NCBI GenBank assembly: GCA_900128585.1
Contig: LT642215.1
Span: 1,909-32,563, forward strand
Origin: Stramenopiles sp. TOSAG23-3
Taxonomy: Eukaryota; Sar
DNA length: 30,655 nt
Reading direction: 5' to 3'
Shown here one piece after another: positions 1 to 7,929 of this stretch. Position numbers and translations under genes: made by a program. Numbering within the stretch: the stretch's first letter is position 1; each line of letters opens with the position of its first letter. The notes beneath the pieces were generated by a model, which made no database searches, was not told the DNA's origin, and was given only the letters and a program-made list of their open reading frames with translations.

Positions 1-288
1 AAAAGTACAGCAGGTGTCGTCGTGCGTTGATGAAAAAATTGATGATGAATATATATAATATAAATAATATGTGAATATAATAATGGAAGAATGTTTGAAA
101 TTTTCGTTACCCTCATACGTTTTCTATTCCGAAAGATATTTGTTTCTATATAGATAGATACTTATAAAAATACTTATAAAAATCAATTTCTGGAAATGGT
201 TGAAGGAAGGCCTCTTTTGAATGTGCACATCTTCAAAACATTGCACAGGGAGGTGATTAGACCAACGTTTTCTTGATTTTTTTTAACC

Positions 289-1134
289 ATGGACGAGAGA
301 GGTCGTCGGGCGCCGAATAAGCAGCCATTTCTTTTCCCAATCCCGGGCGTTCGATCGGGTGGTATCAGGTATGACAAAATTGTAGAAATAGGAAAAGGCA
401 TCCCGGAAAAAACGAACGATGGGCGATATAGATTGCCGAAAGGGTGGATTGCGATCAAAAGTTTGTTCAAACAAGGGCGGGTCTTTTACTACAATGTAGA
501 GACCCACAGAAGCTCATGGGTGCGGCCCTTGCAAGCGGACTTCGTAGAGGAAGAAGAGTATGAGTTGGCGTCGGTAGACAGTAGGGCCCTGGTCACATGG
601 ACGTCGCACGTGGACGAAGATGCAAAGTATGTACCAGGGACGTCTTCAATAAGAGAGATCCGGCACAGATCTGTCGAGCACGAAGAAAAAGCGATCGACT
701 TTCAAGAAGCAATGATGAAGGTAGGGCCAGGAATTTTGCTGGCCAAAATAATGCTAGTAAACACCGAATATTATTTTGAAAGATGGGAAGAGTACACTAA
801 GAATGAAAGAAAACGAAAAGCGCTGTTAATGCTGTGGATGGCGACTAAACTGCAAGCTTATTATCGTGGGTGGAAATTGCGGAAGGAATTGGAGGCAATT
901 AAAATAGCACGAATCAAAGCAATTAAGGCCAAAGATTTTCCTGACATTAGAGACGAAATTCAGGGAATGTATGATGATTTCAACGACGATGAGAAGGCAT
1001 GGTTTGATAACCTAAAGAAAACGTTGCCCTTCAAAGGAATGAAGAAAAAAGAAAAATCCCCGGAAAAAGCTGAGAAGAAACTAAACTATTTGCAAATGGC
1101 CAGACAGCAGAGAAAAAAGAAACGTTACGAATAA
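289..1134 (+). CDS. WW-domain and IQ-motif protein, 281 aa
   Basis: A WW domain lies at residues 49-80 (LPKGW start, Trp53, the YY pair at 67-68, Trp77 and a final Pro80). WW domains bind proline-rich ligands. A helical stretch follows at about 130-175. An IQ-type calmodulin-binding segment is at 186-206 (LQAYYRGWKLRKE), and the C-terminus is very Lys-rich (250-281). WW plus IQ suggests a scaffold or cytoskeletal/ciliary adaptor, but no specific ortholog is recognised. The start is the first ATG, in the context ccATGg, and the gene ends with TAA. There is no sign of introns. The next gene is convergent, and the space between them holds two short dispersed repeats. Function beyond domain binding is inference. 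Confidence 0.85.
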   Translation: MDERGRRAPNKQPFLFPIPGVRSGGIRYDKIVEIGKGIPEKTNDGRYRLPKGWIAIKSLFKQGRVFYYNVETHRSSWVRPLQADFVEEEEYELASVDSRALVTWTSHVDEDAKYVPGTSSIREIRHRSVEHEEKAIDFQEAMMKVGPGILLAKIMLVNTEYYFERWEEYTKNERKRKALLMLWMATKLQAYYRGWKLRKELEAIKIARIKAIKAKDFPDIRDEIQGMYDDFNDDEKAWFDNLKKTLPFKGMKKKEKSPEKAEKKLNYLQMARQQRKKKRYE

Positions 1135-1222
1135 AAAAATAGAGTGCGCGCGTATTTTTGAGTGATTTTTGTTTTTTTAGAAGGGATAACTGAATTAGGT
1201 TTTTTTTCTTTTGTTTAAAACA

Positions 1223-1240
1223 AGAAAATTGGCTGTTATT
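1223..1240 (+). repeat. Dispersed 18-mer, copy A
   Basis: AGAAAATTGGCTGTTATT occurs here and, exactly, at 11748-11765 (reverse), 20546-20563 and 26784-26801. Here it is preceded by AAAACA and followed by TAGGTAAT; the copy at 26784 has the similar TAAGTAAT. It lies 89 bp past the stop of the WW/IQ gene, so it is probably in its 3' UTR or terminator region. Role unknown. Confidence 0.8.
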
Positions 1241-1302
1241 TAGGTAATATTATGTTTTTCTTCATTTTTAAAAAGAACTCTCTTTTTAAAAACCAAAATA
1301 TA

Positions 1303-1360
1303 TAGTATGTTTTAAGACTCTCATTTTAAATCAAATACTACTTCAAATCCAACCCTAATT
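1303..1360 (+). repeat. AAGACTC...AACCCTAA element, copy A (uninterrupted)
   Basis: The element reads AGTATG, then AAGACTCTCATTTTA at 1314-1328, then an AT-rich stretch, then CCAACCCTAA ending at 1358. Related copies are at 16651-16720 (reverse) and 20511-20603. All three lie between convergent genes. From the AAG to the AACCCTAA is 37 bp here. This is the uninterrupted form against which the copy at 20525 carries a 31-bp insertion. Confidence 0.75.
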
Positions 1361-1411
1361 TTACTTTTTACTTTTTAAAGTTTGTTTTTTTATAAAATGT
1401 GCCGTACAATT

Positions 1412-2488
1412 TCAATAGTCATCGTCGATATAATCTGAATTATACTCTACTCGCTGAGGTGCTTTTTTGCTACCTTTGATAACGCCATTGTTGGCACTAC
1501 CGGACGCTTTTTCTATTTCGCTTGATATCGTTTCCATGATGCCATTCTTTCCATTCCACACACTGCCCCACTTGTGGTGCACTTCATTCACACCGTGAGA
1601 TTCGCTGGTTCTCGGACCCAACTCGGATCCAGGTGGGTGTTCCACGGCTTTTCTGTCGACTTTTTCTGAAAAATTCGTGTGGTCCACGTCCTCGAGAATC
1701 AAGTCAACATCGTGCACTTCGTAAACTTTCTCTTCTTCAACATTGCCCACGCTGTCTTCGTCGTTTGTGTTCATCTCTAATTTCTTGCGGTTGTCTCCGA
1801 TAAGATGCACACTGCTTTCTTCTACCGTTTCCGCATCATCGTCGTCTGTCTTCATCTCCAATTTCTTGCGGTTGTCTCCGATAAGATGCACACTGCTTTC
1901 TTCTACCGTTTCCACATTATCGTCGTCTGTCTTCATCTCCAATTTCTTGCGGTTGTCTCCGAGATGATGCACACTGCTTTCTTCTACCGTTTCCGCATCA
2001 ACGTCGTCTGTTTTCATCTCCAATTTCTTGCGGTTGTCTCCGAGAAGATGCACACTACTTTCTTCTATCGTTTCCACATTATCGTCGTCGAAAGTTACTT
2101 CATACGTAGGAACGGCACGATTTTCAACCAGCTTGGTGATGAATCCTATTTGTCTAGTTTCAAAGGAAGGGGTGGTCGCACTAACACGGTCGCCGACTTT
2201 GTACTGGAAGCCAGTCCTTTCGGTTAACTCTATTCCATCGCCCGTGTCATCTTCGGGAGCGTCGTTCTTTCTTCCTAAATGATAATCCAAAAATTCCATC
2301 TCGTGGGTCAGTTCCCAATGCAAATCCGCTGCTTTTTTCCGGTCTCTGCGCCAATCCCTTGCTGCTTTGTGATAGTATTTATCATCAACATAACGCCATA
2401 ATCGCCCAAAGTTCGTCAGCAGAGCCCAAAAGATAGGGGCAAACAGAATTAGGAACAGCTCTTTTGCAACCCAGGAGTATTTTCCCAT
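1412..2488 (-). CDS. Membrane-anchored Tudor-like protein with 27-aa repeats
   Basis: The protein has 358 residues. One hydrophobic segment at about 9-26 (LFLILFAPIFWALL) acts as a membrane anchor or uncleaved signal. A basic helical part follows (30-70). A small beta-barrel of Tudor/KOW type lies at about 94-150 (YKVGDRVSA...GFITKL...YEVTFDDDNVETIEESSVHLL). Its last strand and tail are then repeated about three more times as a 27-aa unit (V-E-T-V-E-E-S-S-V-H-L-x-G-D-N-R-K-K-L-E-M plus an acidic linker). The C-terminal 110 residues are acidic and look disordered, ending DYIDDDY. ATG start and TGA stop are clear. The protein probably sits on an internal membrane with a charged tail; the specific role is unknown. 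Confidence 0.8.
   Translation of the reverse strand: MGKYSWVAKELFLILFAPIFWALLTNFGRLWRYVDDKYYHKAARDWRRDRKKAADLHWELTHEMEFLDYHLGRKNDAPEDDTGDGIELTERTGFQYKVGDRVSATTPSFETRQIGFITKLVENRAVPTYEVTFDDDNVETIEESSVHLLGDNRKKLEMKTDDVDAETVEESSVHHLGDNRKKLEMKTDDDNVETVEESSVHLIGDNRKKLEMKTDDDDAETVEESSVHLIGDNRKKLEMNTNDEDSVGNVEEEKVYEVHDVDLILEDVDHTNFSEKVDRKAVEHPPGSELGPRTSESHGVNEVHHKWGSVWNGKNGIMETISSEIEKASGSANNGVIKGSKKAPQRVEYNSDYIDDDY
1771..2094 (-). repeat. 81-bp in-frame tandem repeat, four copies
   Basis: The repeat boundary motif TCATCTC starts at 1771, 1852, 1933 and 2014, an exact 81-bp period. Each unit codes for 27 residues and keeps the frame. Copies are nearly identical in DNA (third-position differences plus a few codon changes), so amplification or homogenisation is recent. 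The copy at 2014-2094 is the tail of the Tudor-like domain and is probably the founder unit. Confidence 0.95.
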
Positions 2489-3231
2489 CCTTTCAAAGTC
2501 TAAGCCCCCCCCCCCAAGTCTACTTTAAAATCAAGCGAACCGTTTCGTCGGCGTTTCTTTTTCCGCGCCTGCTTCAAACTTTCTTTCATTTCGACGGAGA
2601 AACTATCACACAAGTGATCCATCGCGTGAACTAAATCGAATAGAATGTACGAAGTACAAGAAAAGAAAGTGTTTTCGTTCTTTTTTTATTGATTCTTGTT
2701 GTTTTTTTTTGCTGCTGTTGTTGGTGTCCTTATTATGTTATCATTCTTGCCTATAATTATATAGACTAATTAATAAGTAGTTACTAATTCGACCAGTACC
2801 GTACAGGAACCCTGTGTTCTTGTTGATCAGAAGGGTTTCTTTTCTTTTTATTATTAATAATTATATTATTTTCATCGTCGAGCCTTCCTTGACGACGACG
2901 GTATTCCTATATAGTCTATATAATAGTAGGTTGCTCAGGTTTTTGCATACTCCCCCGTAACTCTACTTGATTCTGACGAAGAGGTACGGTATTAAACGAT
3001 TTAAAAATTCTTCCATCCAATTCAATAAATTGATTGATGAAGATAGTCCGTTCTATAAGAATATGTTTGATGATGACGACGGTAAAGAACAAAATATTAT
3101 TATATCAAATCATCAAAAGAGATGGATTAATCTTATTGATTTAAAGAAAGAAAATTGAATGAGTCACCGTTAGGTAGATTTAAATACGTATATGTTAGAA
3201 CAGGCAGTCTTTATTGTATACCGAATAAAAA
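2489..3231. other. Divergent spacer; one uncertain AT-rich ORF
   Basis: This spacer separates the start of the minus-strand Tudor-like gene from the start of the plus-strand membrane protein, so it should hold both promoters. Eleven consecutive C (2505-2515) lie 17 bases before the minus-strand ATG. An open stretch at 2961-3158 (+) has coding-like content (KRYGIKRF..., FYKNMFDDDDGKEQN, QKRWINLIDLKKEN, TGA) but begins just after an in-frame stop and has no ATG near its head. It could be a terminal exon, a pseudo-exon, or chance. Confidence 0.4.
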
Positions 3232-4137
3232 ATGTCGGGGCTTGTTCTACAGCAGTACTTAGAGCCACTGCTGCGGCTAGTTAGAGATGCGCCCGGTTCG
3301 CAGAGGAACAGGTACCGTGTGAAACTCGCAGAGGTTGTATCCGTACTCGCTGGAACAGCCGTGCTGTTTTGTGCACTTGAAGAAGACATGAAAACGTTTG
3401 GATATTTTGTGTACGTTGGACTTTTGTATATGATTTGGTCTTGCGAAGATATGGCATTGTCTCTTTTGGCGGGTTTTATCACCGGCAGCGTCGGTGCCTT
3501 CACGGAGTGGTGGGGTTGTAGCAACAAGTTGTGGAACTGGGTCAGTGCCAATGCTGTGTATCCTGGCGATAGACAAACGGCGTCCTTGTTTATGATAGGG
3601 GGCGATCGCTATGGCTTTCCTATAGAAGTAGTCATTGCATATGCTGGTGCTGGCTTTTGGATGGCCAGTATATCTCGGGTCATCTTGGAGAAAGAACACG
3701 CGGAACTGGCCCACGGCAAAGGGAACGTTTCAAGCAATGCCCTGCCCTACCGTGTGGTCTCTGGAATCCTGCTTTTGGTGGCCTATTTTGAACCGGTGTG
3801 CTTGCAATCTTGTGTGCTGCTGTGGGCCGGTATAAATATGACGCTTGGTCTGACTGACCAAGCAAAAATTGCATCGATTTCGTGGGGATGCCTGGTTGGA
3901 GTGAGTGGATTCTTCTTTGAAATTTTTGCGACGGGGGGCATTGCCGACGACTTTGCCGTGTGGCGCTATGATAAACAACGACATCATGAAATGGTCCAAA
4001 GTAGCGGCACGTTCCACCTCCCTGTGTATTTTGTTAGTACGGCGCCTCACACAGCTATACTCGCGTACGTCGGGACCGGGCTGATAATCTTTTCAGGCAC
4101 CTTTCAAATTACCCGTTCGACTGCAAAGACAGCTTAA
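3232..4137 (+). CDS. Multi-pass membrane protein with two-fold internal repeat
   Basis: The protein has 301 residues and about eight hydrophobic segments (approx. 34-50, 56-70, 73-93, 130-150, 174-190, 191-206, 214-232, 271-290). The two halves share a pattern. Half one has G-x-x-x-G-(S)-V-G-A-F-T-E92, then W101/W103, then G-x-x-Y-G-F-P130-I-E. Half two has G-x-L-V-G-V-S-G-F-F-F-E230, then W244-R-Y, then S-G-T-F-H-L-P264-V-Y. A membrane Glu, a loop Trp and a Gly/Pro-started next helix repeated twice suggests gene duplication and fusion, with paired acidic residues possibly lining a site. The pattern loosely recalls the DUF422/CruF carotenoid family, but I cannot confirm it. ATG start follows an A-rich leader; TAA stop. 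Confidence 0.75.
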   Translation: MSGLVLQQYLEPLLRLVRDAPGSQRNRYRVKLAEVVSVLAGTAVLFCALEEDMKTFGYFVYVGLLYMIWSCEDMALSLLAGFITGSVGAFTEWWGCSNKLWNWVSANAVYPGDRQTASLFMIGGDRYGFPIEVVIAYAGAGFWMASISRVILEKEHAELAHGKGNVSSNALPYRVVSGILLLVAYFEPVCLQSCVLLWAGINMTLGLTDQAKIASISWGCLVGVSGFFFEIFATGGIADDFAVWRYDKQRHHEMVQSSGTFHLPVYFVSTAPHTAILAYVGTGLIIFSGTFQITRSTAKTA

Positions 4138-4497
4138 GTTGAAATAGTGTGTGTTGGCACTTTGCTCAGACGAAGGCCAAACCTCTCAGTGCAGGGCCTG
4201 CGGAGAGAAAAAAATAAGTGTGTGCGAGTGAGAAAAGGTGAGTCTTTCGGCACCGTAAATAGTTTTTTTGAAAATCGGACGCCCTGGCAGGGGAAGTACG
4301 ATCGTATGATAGCTGTGATATTTTAATACGATCTCATTAATATTTAAAACTAAGAATTTGTGGTAAAAAATTAATTTAAAAGGCGGTAAGTTGTAACAAA
4401 CACAGTGCTCTCGAACAGAAGAATGTTTCCAAATTTACAGTAATTTCAAAGGGTGGTAACGCCACCATCCAAGTATTCAACAACACGGCGCAATGAT
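4138..4497. other. Convergent 3' spacer, nothing recognised
   Basis: This is the tail-to-tail spacer between the two-fold-repeat membrane protein and the TPR-Hsp70 gene. It is moderately AT-rich and has no ORF, tRNA-like signal or copy of the dispersed repeats. It is the only convergent spacer here lacking the AAGACTC...AACCCTAA element. Confidence 0.6.
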
Positions 4498-6711
4498 TTA
4501 ACTCATTTGCATACCCATGGCTTTCAATTGGTCGATTTCTCTCTTCCTTTGGGCTTCTTGTTGCCTTTCCTGTTCGTTTTGGCGCTCGATTTGCCTTACG
4601 CGTTCGGCATCTTGTTCTTGGAACTTCTCTGCTTCTTCAACCATAGAATCAATTTCCTCTTGGGTCAAACGCCCACGGTCGTTGGTGATAGTTACGTCAG
4701 CGGTAGCACCGGTCACTTGATCCTTGGCCGTAACGTGTAGCAGACCATTGGCATCGATATCGAAGGTAACGTCGACTTGGGGAACGTTCCTCTTGGCGCG
4801 TTCGATACCAGAGATGGTAAACTTTCCGAGCATGTTGTTACCATCGGTGCATTGACGTTCACCTTCATATACACATACGTCAACTTCGGTTTGGTAGTCT
4901 TCCTCGGTGGTGTAGGTCTTCGTCTTGCGGACTGGGATAGGGGTGTTCCTCTTGATCAAGGTCGACATAACCCGGCCGGTGGTCTCGATACCCAAGGACA
5001 ACGGGGTAACGTCTACCAGCAAGAGGGAAGAAGTCGCAGCGTGGCGCTCGCCACTGAGGATGGCACCTTGAATGGCGGCACCATAGGCAACGGCCTCGTC
5101 CGGGTTGATGGTCTTGCACAAATCTTTGCCCTTGAAGAATTCTTGCAAAAGGGCTTGGATCTTCGGGATACGGGTGGACCCACCGACAAGAACAATATCA
5201 TCAATGTTTTCTTGCTTCATTTTGGCGTCCTTCAAAACGTGCTTGACGGTCTCCAAGCAGCGTTGGAAAAGTTCGTCGTTCAAACTGTCGAACTTGGCGC
5301 GGGTAACCGTCGTGGAAAAGTCGATGCCGTCGATAAGAGAATCTATTTCTATTGTCGCGGTGGTACTTGCGGACAATTGACGCTTCGCTTTCTCGCACGC
5401 CTGTCTCAAACGCTTCATGGCGCGGGCGTTCTCGGAGATTGGGGACGCCTTTCTGTTCTTGCGGGTGAAGTCGGACTGAACGTGGTTTTGCAATACGTTG
5501 TCGAAATCTTCCCCTCCCAAGTGGGTGTCACCGGCGGTGGCTTTGACCTCGAAGATACCTTTCTCGATGGCCAAGATGGAGACATCGAACGTACCTCCTC
5601 CAAGGTCGAAGACGAGGATGTTGCGGACCCCTTCATCGGCCTTCTTGTCGTTCAAGCCGTAGGCAAGGGCGGCGGCAGTGGGCTCGTTAATGATGCGCAT
5701 GACTTCAAGCCCGGCGATGGCACCGGCGTCCTTGGTGGCGGCGCGCTGGGAGTCGCTGAAGTAGGCGGGTACGGTAATTACAGCCTTCTTCACCTCGTGG
5801 CCCAAGAAGGTCTCGGCGATGCTCTTCATCTTGGTCAAGACCATGGCACTGACCTGCTCCGGGGCGTACAATTTCTGCTCGCCGTCGTGCTGAACGCTTA
5901 CCATTGGTTTTCCTTCCTTGGATCGCTCTACGGCGTACTGGAACATCTTGATGTCCTTGGCAACTTTCTCGTCGTCGAAACCGGACCCGATCAAACGCTT
6001 GACGTCGTAGACGGTGTTCTTTGGGTTCATGGACGCGTTGCGCTGGGCAGCGGCACCAACGAATCGCTCTCCATCGTCTGGGCTGAAGCCGATTACGGAG
6101 GCAGTGGTTCGGGAACCTTCCTCGTTGGCGATGATCTTAACGCCACCGTCTTTCCACACACCGACGCAGGAGTAGGTGGTACCCAAATCGATACCGATGA
6201 CCGTGCGGTCCTCCGGTGGGATCTCTTTGTTGGCCTCGGCGATTACCTGAAGCTCGTTCTTGGCTTTGGCAAGACCGTCGACAAGGGCTTGGTTGTCTGC
6301 CTCTACCTTCAAGCCGGCCTCGTAGGCGGAGACGGACTCTTCGAACAGTCGGCCTGCGAACTTGGCAGCGCCAAGGCGCAAGAAGCCTTTGGCCCATTCT
6401 GGCTTCATGGCGATGCACTTTTCGGCATCGAGGGCGGCCTTCTTGTGTTCCTTCAACTTCAGGTACGCGGCGGATCGGTTGGAGTAGTACACTTCGTTGG
6501 TGGGGTCCAGATCGATGGCGTCGGTGAAGCACGATACAGCTTCGCGGGTTTTGCCGGAGGCGAAGGCGGTGTTACCCATGTTCTTTGCTTCCACTGCCAT
6601 CTTCTTGCGTTCGTTCAAAGACATGTTTGCAAACTCTCCCGCCAAGGCGGGGTCGGAGGCAACTTTTTTCTTTCCTCCCTTCTTCTTTCTCTTGGTGCGT
6701 TTAGGCGGCAT
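4498..6711 (-). CDS. TPR-Hsp70 fusion chaperone, truncated lid, no EEVD
   Basis: The protein has 737 residues. The N-terminus is strongly basic (1-16). Three TPRs of the Hop/Sti1 TPR1 type lie at 37-142 and keep all five carboxylate-clamp residues (K43, N47, N78, K108, R112), which in the family grip the EEVD tail of Hsp70/Hsp90. A full Hsp70 ATPase domain begins near 169 with [14 protein letters not shown], and the second and third signatures ([29 protein letters not shown]) are intact. The beta substrate-binding domain follows to about residue 675. The helical lid is cut short, ending in a Glu/Gln/Arg helix and LKAMGMQMS rather than EEVD. With no signal peptide, it is probably cytosolic and docks on canonical Hsp70 or Hsp90. 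The Hsp70 assignment is certain; the docking role is inference. Confidence 0.95.
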   Translation of the reverse strand: MPPKRTKRKKKGGKKKVASDPALAGEFANMSLNERKKMAVEAKNMGNTAFASGKTREAVSCFTDAIDLDPTNEVYYSNRSAAYLKLKEHKKAALDAEKCIAMKPEWAKGFLRLGAAKFAGRLFEESVSAYEAGLKVEADNQALVDGLAKAKNELQVIAEANKEIPPEDRTVIGIDLGTTYSCVGVWKDGGVKIIANEEGSRTTASVIGFSPDDGERFVGAAAQRNASMNPKNTVYDVKRLIGSGFDDEKVAKDIKMFQYAVERSKEGKPMVSVQHDGEQKLYAPEQVSAMVLTKMKSIAETFLGHEVKKAVITVPAYFSDSQRAATKDAGAIAGLEVMRIINEPTAAALAYGLNDKKADEGVRNILVFDLGGGTFDVSILAIEKGIFEVKATAGDTHLGGEDFDNVLQNHVQSDFTRKNRKASPISENARAMKRLRQACEKAKRQLSASTTATIEIDSLIDGIDFSTTVTRAKFDSLNDELFQRCLETVKHVLKDAKMKQENIDDIVLVGGSTRIPKIQALLQEFFKGKDLCKTINPDEAVAYGAAIQGAILSGERHAATSSLLLVDVTPLSLGIETTGRVMSTLIKRNTPIPVRKTKTYTTEEDYQTEVDVCVYEGERQCTDGNNMLGKFTISGIERAKRNVPQVDVTFDIDANGLLHVTAKDQVTGATADVTITNDRGRLTQEEIDSMVEEAEKFQEQDAERVRQIERQNEQERQQEAQRKREIDQLKAMGMQMS

Positions 6712-6798
6712 GGTTGATATATATATCTGTGTGTTCTTCGGTATATAGGGTAAGTGTTGAAATGTAACTAACTTGTTTAATTACTAACTGAATTGTTT

Positions 6799-6837
6799 CT
6801 TCCTCTCCGTTATTCTGCAAAGGACTTCCTCTCCGTT
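6799..6837 (-). promoter_or_regulatory. 13-bp direct repeat upstream of TPR-Hsp70
   Basis: CTTCCTCTCCGTT occurs at 6799-6811 and again at 6825-6837, 26 bp apart and about 90-125 bp before the minus-strand ATG. No clear heat-shock element (alternating GAA/TTC triplets) is visible. This pair is a possible cis element or simply part of the promoter's pyrimidine bias. Confidence 0.3.
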
Positions 6838-6978
6838 TGTAACTGTTAACTACTCCACTCGCTCCAAACCAACTACTCTAACTTCCTTGGTATTCACATT
6901 CTACATATTTTATTTTTTTAATTTTAAATTCAACAACTATAATACTTGGCTTGAAAAATTATTTATATTATTCATAAA

Positions 6979-7253
6979 TTAATTAATATAGAAATACCAT
7001 CTAAATTAATACTTTATTTTAACCAAATTCACTTCTTTCTTCTTCTTTCCTTCTTCTTTTTCCGCCTCGTTGGTTCTCCACCACAAAATATTAATAAATA
7101 TTTATTAATATAGACATAGCATAGAGTTCCAAAAAAAACGAAAAGTAAAAGGTAAGTCTATAATAGCATAGCATAGCATTGCAAGCAATCGCAAAATAAT
7201 AAACAATAAAAATCACACAAAAAATCTTTCATTAATTAATATCGAAATAGCAC
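6979..7253 (+). repeat. TTAATTAATATAGA-type dispersed motif, three copies
   Basis: Copies are at 6979-7000, 7101-7122 and 7230-7253. They read TTAATTAATATAGA followed by AATACCAT, CATAGCAT or AATAGCAC with small changes. A fourth copy at 25912-25933 matches the first in 21 of 22 bases. The motif is AT-rich, but the GA(A/C)ATA(C/G)CA part is specific enough to suggest common origin. Confidence 0.5.
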
Positions 7254-7400
7254 AGTAGAATTCATTGATGAAGTCATAAAAGGAATTGAAAAAAGGAATG
7301 GTCCTTAGGCCTGGTCCATCGTATTCTACTGTTCTTTAGAGTAAGAGAAGGTAGAGCTAGAAAGAAAGAGCTATACTAGTAGCGCTACGAGGATATATAA

Positions 7401-7416
7401 AGAAAGAAAGAGTCGA

Positions 7417-7448
<32 letters not shown>

Positions 7449-7449
7449 G
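7401..7449 (+). repeat. (GAAA)n microsatellite
   Basis: AGAAAGAAAG is followed, after an interrupting AGTCG, by an uninterrupted GAAA run to about 7449. It is a simple tetranucleotide repeat in spacer DNA. Confidence 0.9.
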
Positions 7450-7929
7450 CTTTGTAGAAAAGAGAAGCCAAAATTAAAAAAAGTGAAGCATTACGTTGTG
7501 ACATTGTGACATTGTGACGTACTTAAATTATAATTGATCTTTTCTTTTGACCTCTGCTCTCTCTGCTCTCACTCCTCTTTTGTTCTTTTGTTCTTGTTCT
7601 TCCTGTATTTATTTATTAGTCGTTTATGTATTCTAACGAGTATTCTATTCTATTCTATACCTTCTGTAAATTAATCTAAAATAGAAGTGACTGTGATACC
7701 TTAACCTTAAGCTTCAGCTTTCTCTTCTTGTTGAAACTGAAAAATTATGGCTATGGAAGAAGAAGACTATAAGTATGTATTTGTTGTATTGGTTTATTAT
7801 TTACCTATTTGATTATACTTTTGTTTATTTAATAATATTTTGTAACATTATTTAGATGATAATTGTTGCAGTGTATATATTTTTTTAAAATACTATTAAT
7901 TCCTATACAAAAAATCATTTGCCCTATCT

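Larger units (their letters stand above)
6712..7929. other. 1.2-kb AT-rich spacer with short repeats and a possible tiny exon
   Basis: This spacer holds the TPR-Hsp70 promoter and the 3' flank of the S51 gene. It contains three copies of a TTAATTAATATAGA-type motif and a (GAAA)n run. At 7747-7772 (+) there is a short open piece, ATG GCT ATG GAA GAA GAA GAC TAT AA, followed by GTATGT and, 99 bp later, TTGTTGCAG at 7871. This looks like an exon and intron, but joining gives only about 17 residues, so it may be part of a transcript leader or coincidence. Confidence 0.4.

Noticed and set aside
1771-2094. Four 81-bp repeats as a CRISPR-like array
   Set aside because: The units are in-frame coding repeats with no unique spacers, in a eukaryotic gene.
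3232-4137. Naming the membrane protein a carotenoid hydratase (CruF)
   Set aside because: Only a loose Glu/Trp/Pro pattern is shared; no diagnostic motif could be confirmed by eye.
4777-6717. A 646-codon open frame on the plus strand opposite the TPR-Hsp70 gene
   Set aside because: It is the complement of a codon-biased Hsp70 gene; its protein is Gly/Val/Leu-rich with no domain. Long antisense frames over Hsp70 are a known effect of codon bias.
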